Origin: Azospirillum lipoferum 4B
GTDB lineage: Bacteria; Pseudomonadota; Alphaproteobacteria; Azospirillales; Azospirillaceae
DNA length: 64,000 bases
Assembly (NCBI RefSeq): GCF_000283655.1
Contig: NC_016622.1
Coordinates: 2,678,501-2,742,500, forward strand
Direction: 5' to 3'
In this document: piece after piece, positions 30,375 to 38,400 of the stretch
How positions within the stretch are numbered: position 1 is the stretch's first letter
How the letters are laid out: each line of letters opens with the position of its first letter
Position numbers and translations under genes: made by a program
Notes under the pieces: generated by a model
Told to the model about the DNA's origin: nothing
The model's database searches: none
What the model saw: the letters and a program-made list of their open reading frames with translations, nothing else

Positions 30375-31559
30375 ATGACAGGGGCAGAGGATATCCGCGG
30401 CGCCGCGGGCCGGGTGGTGGAGCAGGCCGCCGCCGCGCGCTGGGCCACCGTCGCCGCCTTCTTCCTGAACGGCACCGTCTTCGGCGTCTGGGCGACCCAG
30501 ATCCCGCTGCTGAAGAACCGGCTCGACCTCAGCCCCGCCGTGCTGGGGGTGGCGCTGCTCTGCCTTGCCGTCGGCGCGCTGACCGCGATGATCGCCAGCG
30601 GTCCGCTGCTGGGACGGCTGGGCAGCGCCCCCGTGACGCGGGTGACCGCCCTGCTGTTCGCCGGATTCCTGCCGCTGCCGGCCCTGGTGCCGGACGTGGT
30701 GACGCTGTGCATCGTGCTGGCGCTGTTCGGCGCCTCGGGCGGCACCATGGACGTCGCCATGAACGCCCAGGGCGCGCTGGTGGAGCGGCGGCTCGGCCGG
30801 CCGATCATGTCCTCGCTGCACGGGATGTGGAGCCTCGGCGGGCTGGCCGGCGCAGGCTTGGGCGGGCTGCTGCTGCCGCTGATGGCGCCGGCGGCGCAGG
30901 CCGCCCTGGTATCGGTCGGGCTGGTCGCGCTGTTCCTCGCGCTGCAGGGCCGTTTCCTGCCCGACCGCAACGCCTCGACCGGCGGGCTGGTCCTGCCCGA
31001 CCGCAAGACCCTGCTGCTCGGCCTGCTCGCCGCCCTGTCCTTCATGAGCGAGGGCGCCATCCTGGACTGGAGCGCCATCCATCTGCGCGACGATCTCGGC
31101 GCCCCGGCCTCGCTCGCCGGCATGGGGTTCGGCGTGTTCTGCGCCGCCATGGCGGTGGGACGCTTCAGCGGCGACCGGCTGCGCCACCGCTTCGGCGGGG
31201 CGACGCTGATGAGCGTCGGCAGCCTGTTGGCCTCTGCCGGGCTGGGGCTCGTCCTGGCGGCGGGCGTGATGGCGGATGGATCGCCGCTGCTGGCGATTGC
31301 CGGCTTCGGGCTGACCGGGATCGGGCTGTCGAACATCGTCCCGGTGCTGTTCAGCACGGCCGGCGCGGTGGACAGCGGCCACGCCGACCATGCCGTCGCC
31401 GCGGTGTCGACCATGGGCTACACCGGCGTGCTGGCCGGCCCGCCGCTGGTCGGCTTCATCGCCCAGGCGACCAGCCTCGCCACCGCCTTCGCCCTGATCG
31501 CCGTGCTCGCCCTGTTCGTGGCCGTCGCCGCGGCGCGGGCGGTGCCGCGGTCGCACTGA
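30375..31559 (+). CDS. MFS transporter
   Basis: A 394-residue major facilitator with about 12 hydrophobic segments. It resembles the YbjJ-like subgroup: ATVAAFFLNGTVFGVWATQIP in helix 1, GASGGTMDVAMNAQGALVE after helix 4 and SSLHGMWSLGGLAGAG in helix 5. The second half begins near residue 210 (LLLGLLAALSFMSEGAILDWSA, slightly shortened here). The substrate is unknown. It is a single gene, separated from the preceding TauE gene by 111 bases. Confidence 0.9.
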   Translation: MTGAEDIRGAAGRVVEQAAAARWATVAAFFLNGTVFGVWATQIPLLKNRLDLSPAVLGVALLCLAVGALTAMIASGPLLGRLGSAPVTRVTALLFAGFLPLPALVPDVVTLCIVLALFGASGGTMDVAMNAQGALVERRLGRPIMSSLHGMWSLGGLAGAGLGGLLLPLMAPAAQAALVSVGLVALFLALQGRFLPDRNASTGGLVLPDRKTLLLGLLAALSFMSEGAILDWSAIHLRDDLGAPASLAGMGFGVFCAAMAVGRFSGDRLRHRFGGATLMSVGSLLASAGLGLVLAAGVMADGSPLLAIAGFGLTGIGLSNIVPVLFSTAGAVDSGHADHAVAAVSTMGYTGVLAGPPLVGFIAQATSLATAFALIAVLALFVAVAAARAVPRSH

Positions 31560-31607
31560 TCCGAGGGGCCGAGGCCGCGACAAAAGTAAAGTGGTAGCGT
31601 TGCCTAT

Positions 31608-31637
31608 TTGACAGGCGGCGACACCATTTCCTATTGT
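31608..31637 (+). promoter_or_regulatory. Sigma-70-type promoter ahead of the small unknown gene at 31721
   Basis: A perfect TTGACA (31608-31613), an 18-base spacer and TATTGT (31632-31637, four of six consensus). Transcription would start near 31645, about 75 bases before the GTG start. The local sequence is AT-rich against a GC-rich background. Confidence 0.55.
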
Positions 31638-31720
31638 TTGGGAATCATCCGCATTTTGGTGCGGCTCGGCCGACATGGTGTTTTGAACGCCCGATATCCG
31701 CATCGCACAGGGAGTTGGCA

Positions 31721-32077
31721 GTGGTTCGGAACAAGCAGCTGCGCGACGAGATGATGCTCTGCTTCCAGGGAAGCCCGACCGGCCATGAAAGCTCGGACTC
31801 TCGGGATGACTGCGGTTCGTCGGCACCGACGCTTGTCCGTCCCTCGAAGCCGCTGAAGGCCCAGACCCTCGTTCTGCGCAAACGCAGCCCACGCTCGATA
31901 CCGGACGGCTCCCCCGCAATTCCTCCCGGCTACCGTTTGGCCACGCGGGAGGAGCTTTACGATACCGGCCGCGGTCACTTCGACCCGAGCGAAGTGAGCG
32001 TTTGTCCGCCGCAGAGCCGCGAAGAGATCGAGGCACTTGACCGTGTCGTCGCCATGCTTGAGGCGCAGCTTCGCTGA
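31721..32077 (+). CDS. Hypothetical protein
   Basis: A 118-residue protein I do not recognise. It is Ser/Pro-rich with a basic stretch (PSKPLKAQTLVLRKRSPRS) and a more conserved-looking C-terminus (AIPPGYRLATREELYDTG, then SREEIEALDRVVAMLEAQLR, which should form a helix). There is no signal peptide or membrane segment. GTG 31721 is selected because GGGAG lies six to ten bases upstream; the frame is open 29 codons farther but overlaps the promoter region. A clear TTGACA promoter precedes it, which supports a real gene. Confidence 0.6.
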   Translation: MVRNKQLRDEMMLCFQGSPTGHESSDSRDDCGSSAPTLVRPSKPLKAQTLVLRKRSPRSIPDGSPAIPPGYRLATREELYDTGRGHFDPSEVSVCPPQSREEIEALDRVVAMLEAQLR

Positions 32078-32244
32078 ACGAGGTGTGAGCGGAGTCGTCT
32101 CTCAGCGCCGTCTCTCGGTTCCGGCGGCACGCGGGGCGTGCAGAGCGTGTCTTGGATGCGGCCCTTCGTCGCCAAGGCCAATGCCCATTGCAATCGGCGG
32201 AGACTTCCGGAAGAGTCCTTGCAAGACCCCGGCAATCCGCATGC

Positions 32245-32556
32245 ATGATGATCAGACCTGTCCTTGTAGACTACAACGGCATCGCGTTTCCGGCGGACGA
32301 TGACGACGCGGCGGCGCTTCATGCAGTTCTGCTGAAAGCGGTTCGCAGTCCAATGCATCCGGACGATGTCAGGCTGCTTGCCGGAGAGACGGTGCTGATC
32401 ATGTCGGTCAATCACGGCAGACGTACAGCCGGCGTCGCTTACCGCTTTGCCGTCAGATCGCCGCCCGCGGGGACGGTCTACCGCATCGGCAACCGGCTGA
32501 CGAATGAGCCTTACATCCTCTTGTCGATACGGCACATGGTGGTCGGGAAACGCTGA
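32245..32556 (+). CDS. Hypothetical protein
   Basis: A 103-residue protein with no family I can name. It starts MMIRPVLVDYNGIAFPADDDD and contains an Ala/Leu helix (AAALHAVLLKAVRS), then beta-like stretches (RLLAGETVLIMSVNH, GVAYRFAVRSPPAG) and ends LLSIRHMVVGKR. The alternating hydrophobic pattern suggests a small globular domain. It follows the gene at 31721 by 167 bases, probably in the same transcript. A 7-bp hairpin begins right after the stop. Confidence 0.55.
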   Translation: MMIRPVLVDYNGIAFPADDDDAAALHAVLLKAVRSPMHPDDVRLLAGETVLIMSVNHGRRTAGVAYRFAVRSPPAGTVYRIGNRLTNEPYILLSIRHMVVGKR

Positions 32557-32578
32557 GCCCGGCAGTTTCCCGCCGGGC
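32557..32578 (+). terminator. Short hairpin after the unknown gene pair
   Basis: Arms GCCCGGC (32557-32563) and GCCGGGC (32572-32578) around an eight-base loop directly after the stop codon at 32554-32556, in a convergent gap with uppP. No U-tract follows, so the terminator call is weak. Confidence 0.35.
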
Positions 32579-32604
32579 GACGTCGCAGGCTCATCTCGGC
32601 CGCG

Positions 32605-33405
32605 TCACAGATACAGGAAGGCCAGCATGCCGGTGCCGATGGCGATGCGGTACCAGCCGAAGGGGGTGAAGCCGTAGCGGCCGACGAAGTCGACCAGCGT
32701 CTTCACCACCAACGCCGCGGCGATGAAGGCGGTGACGAAGCCGACCAGGATCAGCAGGCCGCTGTCCAGGCTCATCACCGACCAGTTCTTGTAGAGGTCG
32801 TAGGCGGTGGCGCCGGCCATGGTCGGCACCGCCAGAAAGAAGGAGAATTCGGCCGCCGCCTTGCGGTCGACGCCCATCAGCAGGGCGCCCAGGATGCTGG
32901 CCCCCGACCGCGACACGCCCGGCACCAGCGCCAGGCACTGGCAGAAGCCGATCTTCAGCGCCAGCGGGGCGGAGAAATTCTCGATCCGGTGATAGCGGGC
33001 GACCGGGACCAGCCGCTCCACCAGCAGGATGGCGATGCCGCCGACGATCAGGGCGATGCTGACCACCGTCGGGTTGAACAGCAGCGTCTTGATGACGCCA
33101 TGCAGTCCGGCGCCCAGCACCATCGCCGGCAGGAAGGCGATCAGCACCGCCATCACGAAACGCCGCGCGCCGGGGTCGTCCTTCAGCCCTGTGGCGACTT
33201 GCCACAGCCGCTGGAAATAGACCACGCAGATCGCGAGAATGGCGCCGAGCTGGATCACCACCTCGAACACCTTGCCGGGCGGGCCCTGGAAGCCCAGCAG
33301 CTCGTCCAGCATGATGAGGTGTCCGGTCGAGGAGACGGGCAGGAACTCGGTCAGCCCCTCCACCAGCCCCATGAGTGTGGCGTCCAGATATTGATCGATC
33401 ATCAT
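32605..33405 (-). CDS. uppP: Undecaprenyl-diphosphatase UppP (BacA)
   Basis: Integral membrane phosphatase (266 residues) that recycles undecaprenyl pyrophosphate to the carrier phosphate for peptidoglycan and O-antigen synthesis, and gives bacitracin resistance. Both family motifs are present: EGLTEFLPVSSTGHLIM near residues 16-32 and LVPGVSRSGASIL near 160-172. About eight membrane helices are visible. Two adjacent ATG codons (33405, 33402) start the standard MIDQYLDA N-terminus. It is divergent from gltD over a 376-base gap. Confidence 0.97.
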   Translation of the reverse strand: MMIDQYLDATLMGLVEGLTEFLPVSSTGHLIMLDELLGFQGPPGKVFEVVIQLGAILAICVVYFQRLWQVATGLKDDPGARRFVMAVLIAFLPAMVLGAGLHGVIKTLLFNPTVVSIALIVGGIAILLVERLVPVARYHRIENFSAPLALKIGFCQCLALVPGVSRSGASILGALLMGVDRKAAAEFSFFLAVPTMAGATAYDLYKNWSVMSLDSGLLILVGFVTAFIAAALVVKTLVDFVGRYGFTPFGWYRIAIGTGMLAFLYL

Positions 33406-33658
33406 CGCGGCACGGAGCCTTCGGCACGGTTGGATGTTGCGGTGCTTATAGCAGGCGGTGCCGGTCGTTGGCGACGGCGAGGGGTCGGTACCCCTATTTG
33501 CGAGATAGTCTCGTTTATGGACTAATTTTCTGTCTCGTTTTTGTGACGCTGGGCCGCACCGCTCATGCATTTCAGCCTTGCGGGAGAAAAGGTCAACAAA
33601 ACGGACCTATCGGTTCTTTTGTGCTTCCGCCGCTCCCGCGCATGCGTTATATGACGAG

Positions 33659-33678
33659 CGTCCGCCACTTTGCGGACG
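33659..33678 (+). promoter_or_regulatory. Stem-loop in the gltD leader region
   Basis: 7-bp arms CGTCCGC / GCGGACG with loop CACTTT, about 100 bases before the gltD ATG. The 376-base uppP-gltD gap (33406-33781) is AT-rich between 33490 and 33620, where the divergent promoters should lie, but I cannot pick a confident -35/-10 or a sigma-54 site. No terminator T-run follows this hairpin. Confidence 0.35.
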
Positions 33679-33781
33679 TTCGATTTCAACCCAGCCGGTC
33701 GGTGCAGGCCCACGCCGCAGCCCCCGGTCAGGCACGTCCCCGCGACAGCGGGCGGGGCCGCGAAGCGAAGGAGCAGACGTC

Positions 33782-35230
33782 ATGGCGAACCAGAAAATGT
33801 TGGGCTTCGTGCACACCGCGCAGAAGATGCCCGACAAGCGGTCTGCCGCCGACCGTCGCCAGGACTTCGCCGAGATCTACGCCCGCTTCAGCGACGAGCG
33901 CGCCGGCGAACAGGCCAACCGCTGCTCGCAGTGCGGCGTTCCCTTCTGCCAGGTGCATTGCCCGGTCTCCAACAACATCCCCGACTGGCTGAAGCTGACC
34001 GCCGAGGGTCGCCTCGAGGAGGCCTACGAGGTCTCGCAGGCCACCAACAACTTCCCCGAAATCTGCGGCCGCATCTGCCCGCAGGACCGCCTGTGCGAGG
34101 GCAACTGCGTCATCGAGCAGTCGACCCACGGCGCCGTCACCATCGGCTCGGTCGAGAAATACATCAACGACACCGCCTGGGAGAACGGCTGGGTCAAGCC
34201 GCGCAAGCCGGCCCGCGAGCTGGGCCTGTCGGTTGGCGTGATCGGCGCCGGCCCGGCCGGGCTGGCCGCCGCCGAGGAGCTGCGCGCCAAGGGCTATGAG
34301 GTCCATGTCTACGACCGCTATGACCGCATGGGCGGCCTGCTGGTCTACGGCATCCCCGGCTTCAAGCTGGAGAAGGACGTCGTCGCCCGCCGCGTCCAGC
34401 GTCTGGCCGATGCCGGCGTCATCTTCCATTCCAACTTCGAGGTCGGCCGCGACGCCTCGCTGGCCGAGCTGCGCGAGCGCCATGTGACCATCCTGGTCGC
34501 CACCGGCGTCTACAAGGCCCGCGACATCGAGGCTCCCGGTTCGGGGCTGAAGAACATCGTGCCGGCGCTGGAATACCTGACCACTTCCAACCGCGTCGGC
34601 CTGGGCGACTCGGTCGAGGCTTACGAGGACGGATCGCTGAACGCCGCCGGCAAGAAGGTGGTGGTGCTCGGCGGCGGCGACACCGCGATGGACTGCGTGC
34701 GCACCGCGATCCGCCAGGGCGCCACCTCCGTCAAGTGCCTGTACCGCCGCGACCGCAAGAACATGCCGGGCTCGCAGCGCGAAGTGGCGCATGCCGAGGA
34801 AGAGGGCGTCGAGTTCGTCTGGCAGGCCGCCCCGGAAGCCTTCACCGGCGACGACGTGGTGACCGGCGTCCGCGCCGTCCGCATCCATCTGGGTGTCGCC
34901 GACGCCACCGGCCGCCAGACCCCGCAGGTGATCGAGGGCTCCGAGTTCACCGAGCCGGCCGACCTCGTCATCAAGGCTCTCGGCTTCGAGCCGGAGGATC
35001 TGCCGGGCATGTTCGGTTCGCCCGACCTGACCGTCACCCGCTGGGGCACGCTGCTGGTCGACCACCGCACCAAGATGACCAGCCTGGACGGCGTCTTCGC
35101 CGCCGGCGACATCGTCCGCGGCGCCTCGCTGGTGGTGTGGGCCATCCGCGACGGCCGCGACGCCGCCGAGGCGATGCACGCCTACGCCCAGACCGTCGGC
35201 GCACCCAAGCTGGCGGTTGCCGCGGAGTAA
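33782..35230 (+). CDS. gltD: Glutamate synthase small (beta) subunit
   Basis: FAD- and NADPH-binding subunit of GOGAT, 482 residues, the length of the Azospirillum enzyme. Two Cys clusters for [4Fe-4S] centres are at the N-terminus (NRCSQCGVPFCQVHCPV, ICGRICPQDRLCEGNC); the FAD loop is VIGAGPAGLAAAEEL and the NADPH loop VVLGGGDTAMDCVRTA; the C-terminal FAD-ribityl motif is GVFAAGDIVRGASLVVWAI. It feeds electrons from NADPH to GltB. gltD precedes gltB with a 208-base gap holding a REP-like inverted pair. Confidence 0.98.
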   Translation: MANQKMLGFVHTAQKMPDKRSAADRRQDFAEIYARFSDERAGEQANRCSQCGVPFCQVHCPVSNNIPDWLKLTAEGRLEEAYEVSQATNNFPEICGRICPQDRLCEGNCVIEQSTHGAVTIGSVEKYINDTAWENGWVKPRKPARELGLSVGVIGAGPAGLAAAEELRAKGYEVHVYDRYDRMGGLLVYGIPGFKLEKDVVARRVQRLADAGVIFHSNFEVGRDASLAELRERHVTILVATGVYKARDIEAPGSGLKNIVPALEYLTTSNRVGLGDSVEAYEDGSLNAAGKKVVVLGGGDTAMDCVRTAIRQGATSVKCLYRRDRKNMPGSQREVAHAEEEGVEFVWQAAPEAFTGDDVVTGVRAVRIHLGVADATGRQTPQVIEGSEFTEPADLVIKALGFEPEDLPGMFGSPDLTVTRWGTLLVDHRTKMTSLDGVFAAGDIVRGASLVVWAIRDGRDAAEAMHAYAQTVGAPKLAVAAE

Positions 35231-35241
35231 TCCACCCACCT

Positions 35242-35280
35242 GCCCCCTCCCCAGCCCTCCCCCGCTTCGCGGGAGAGGGT
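35242..35280 (-). repeat. REP-like GC-rich palindromic repeat, copy 3
   Basis: Minus-oriented copy of the 39-base element (stem CCCGC-TTC-GCGGG plus GGGAGGG blocks), 12 bases after the gltD stop. Confidence 0.8.
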
Positions 35281-35303
35281 GCCTCACGGGAAGGCGGCGC
35301 AGT

Positions 35304-35343
35304 CCCCTCTCCCACCGCAGGTGGGGGAGGGTTAGGGAGGGGG
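35304..35343 (+). repeat. REP-like GC-rich palindromic repeat, copy 4
   Basis: Plus-oriented copy, 23 bases after copy 3, with a diverged loop (stem CCCACC-GCA-GGTGGG) and an intact GGGAGGGTTAGGGAGGGGGC tail. Copies 3 and 4 form a tail-out inverted pair like an enterobacterial BIME. Confidence 0.8.
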
Positions 35344-35438
35344 CCGTTCGCTCTCTCCACACCAGAACCACCGTCTACCCCAGGGGGCCATCCCTTCCGC
35401 CCCCCAGGTCAACGTCCAGACTGTGAAAGGGTCGTTCC

Positions 35439-38400
35439 ATGACCGCCGAGTTTAACCAGGGCTCGTTGAACCAGGGTGAGCAGTTCGTCGCCGATTTCCG
35501 CGCCAACGCCGCGGCGCTGACCACTGCGCACGCCTACAATCCGGCCGACGAGCACGACGCCTGCGGCGTCGGCTTCATCGCCGCGATCGACGGCAAGCCC
35601 CGCCGTTCGGTGGTCGAAAAAGGCATCGAGGCCCTGAAGGCGGTCTGGCACCGCGGCGCGGTCGACGCCGACGGCAAGACCGGCGACGGCGCCGGCATCC
35701 ATGTCCAGGTGCCGCAGAAGTTCTTCAAGGACCACGTCAAGGTCATCGGCCACACCCCGCCGGAGAACAACCTGGCGGTCGGTCAGGTCTTCCTGCCGCG
35801 CATCAGCCTGGACGCCCAGGAAGCCTGCCGCTGCATCGTCGAGACCGAGATCCTGGCCTTCGGCTATTACATCTACGGCTGGCGTCAGGTGCCGATCAAC
35901 GTCGACATCATCGGCGAGAAGGCCAACGCGACCCGGCCCGAGATCGAGCAGATCATCATCGGCAACAGCAAGGGCGTGTCCGACGAGCAGTTCGAGCTCG
36001 ACCTCTACATCATCCGCCGCCGGATCGAGAAGGCGGTGCATGGCGAGCAGATCAACGACTTCTACATCTGCTCGCTGTCGGCGCGCTCGATCATCTACAA
36101 GGGCATGTTCCTCGCCGAACAGCTGTCCACCTTCTACCCGGACCTGACCGACGACCGTTTCGAGTCGTCCTTCGCCATCTACCACCAGCGCTATTCGACC
36201 AACACCTTCCCGACCTGGCCGCTGGCCCAGCCGTTCCGCATGCTCGCCCACAACGGCGAGATCAACACGCTGAAGGGCAACGTCAACTGGATGAAGGCGC
36301 ACGAGACGCGGATGGAGCATCCGGTGTTCGGCGCCAACATGGCGGACCTGAAGCCGGTGATCGGCGTCGGCCTGTCGGACTCGGGCGCGCTCGACAGCGT
36401 GTTCGAGGTGATGGTCCGCGCCGGCCGCAGCGCGCCGATGGTCAAGATGATGCTGGTGCCGCAGGCGCTGACCAGCTCGCAGACCACGCCGGACAACCAC
36501 AAGGCCCTGATCGCCTACTGCAACTCCGTCATGGAGCCGTGGGACGGCCCGGCCGCGCTCGCCATGACCGACGGCCGCTGGGTCGTCGGCGGCATGGACC
36601 GCAACGGCCTGCGCCCGATGCGCTACACCATCACCACCGACGGCCTGATCATCGGCGGCTCCGAGACCGGCATGGTCAAGATCGAGGAGAATCAGGTGGT
36701 CGAGAAGGGCCGCCTCGGCCCGGGCGAGATGATCGCCGTCGACCTCCAGGCCGGCAAGCTGTTCAACGACCGTGAGCTGAAGGACCATCTCGCCACCCAG
36801 AAGCCCTGGGGTCAGTGGGTCAAGAACACCACGCATCTGGACGAGCTGGTCAAGACCGCCTCGCTGAAGGGCGAGCCGTCGGAGATGGAGAAGGAGGAGC
36901 TGCGCCGTCGCCAGATGGCCTTCGGCCTCGCCATGGAAGACATGGAGCTGATCCTCCACCCGATGGCGGAGGACGGCAAGGAGGCCGTCGGCTCGATGGG
37001 CGACGACAGCCCCATCGCCGTGCTGTCCGACAAGTACCGCGGCCTGCACCACTTCTTCCGCCAGAACTTCTCCCAGGTCACCAACCCGCCCATCGACTCG
37101 CTTCGCGAGCGCCGGGTGATGAGCCTGAAGACGCGGCTGGGCAACCTCGGCAACATCCTGGACGAGGATGAGAGCCAGACCCGGTTGCTGCAACTCGACA
37201 GCCCGGTACTGACCACCGCCGAATTCCACGCCATGCGGGAGTATATGGGCGACACCGCTGCGGTGATCGACGCCACATTCCCCATCGACGGCGGCCCCGA
37301 CGCGCTCCGCGACGCGCTGCGCCGCATCCGCCAGGAGGCGGAGGACGCCGTGCGCGGCGGTGCCAACCACGTCATCCTGACCGACGAGGCGATGGGTCCG
37401 GCCCGCGCCGCCATCCCGGCCATCCTGGCGACCGGTGCGGTCCACACCCACCTGATCCGCTCCAACCTGCGCACCTTCACCTCGCTGAACCTGCGCACGG
37501 CGGAATGCCTGGACACCCATTACTTCGCGGTGCTGATCGGCGTCGGCGCCACCACCGTCAACGCCTATCTGGCGCAGGAAGCGGTGGCCGAGCGCCAGCG
37601 CCGCGGCCTGCTCGGTTCGCTGTCGCTGGAAAAGGCGATGACGAACTACAAGAAGGCCATCGACGACGGCCTGCTGAAGATCATGTCCAAGATGGGCATC
37701 TCGGTCATCAGCAGCTACCGCGGCGGCGGCAACTTCGAGGCCATCGGTCTCAGCCGCGCCCTGGTCGCCGAGCATTTCCCGGCGATGGTCAGCCGCATCT
37801 CCGGCATCGGCCTGAACGGCATCCAGAAGAAGGTGCTGGAGCAGCATGCACTGGCCTATGCCGGCGAGGCACTGCCCCTGCCGGTCGGCGGCTTCTACCG
37901 CTTCCGCAAGTCGGGCGACCGCCATGGCTGGGAGGGTGGGATCATCCACACCCTGCAGCAGGCCGTCACGAACGACAGCTACACCACCTTCAAGAAGTAT
38001 TCGGAGCAGGTGAACAAGCGGCCGCCGATGCAGCTGCGCGACCTGCTGGAGTTCCGCACCACCAAGGCCGCCGTTCCGGTGGACGAGGTGGAGAGCATCA
38101 CCTCCATCCGCAAGCGCTTCATCACGCCGGGCATGTCGATGGGCGCCCTGTCGCCCGAGGCGCACGGCACGCTGAACGTCGCCATGAACCGCATCGGCGC
38201 CAAGTCCGACTCGGGCGAGGGCGGCGAGGATCCGGCGCGCTTCCGTCCCGACAAGAACGGCGACAACTGGAATTCCGCCATCAAGCAGGTGGCGTCGGGC
38301 CGCTTCGGCGTCACCGCCGAATACCTGAACCAGTGCCGCGAGCTGGAGATCAAGGTCGCCCAGGGCGCCAAGCCCGGCGAAGGCGGCCAGCTGCCCGGCT

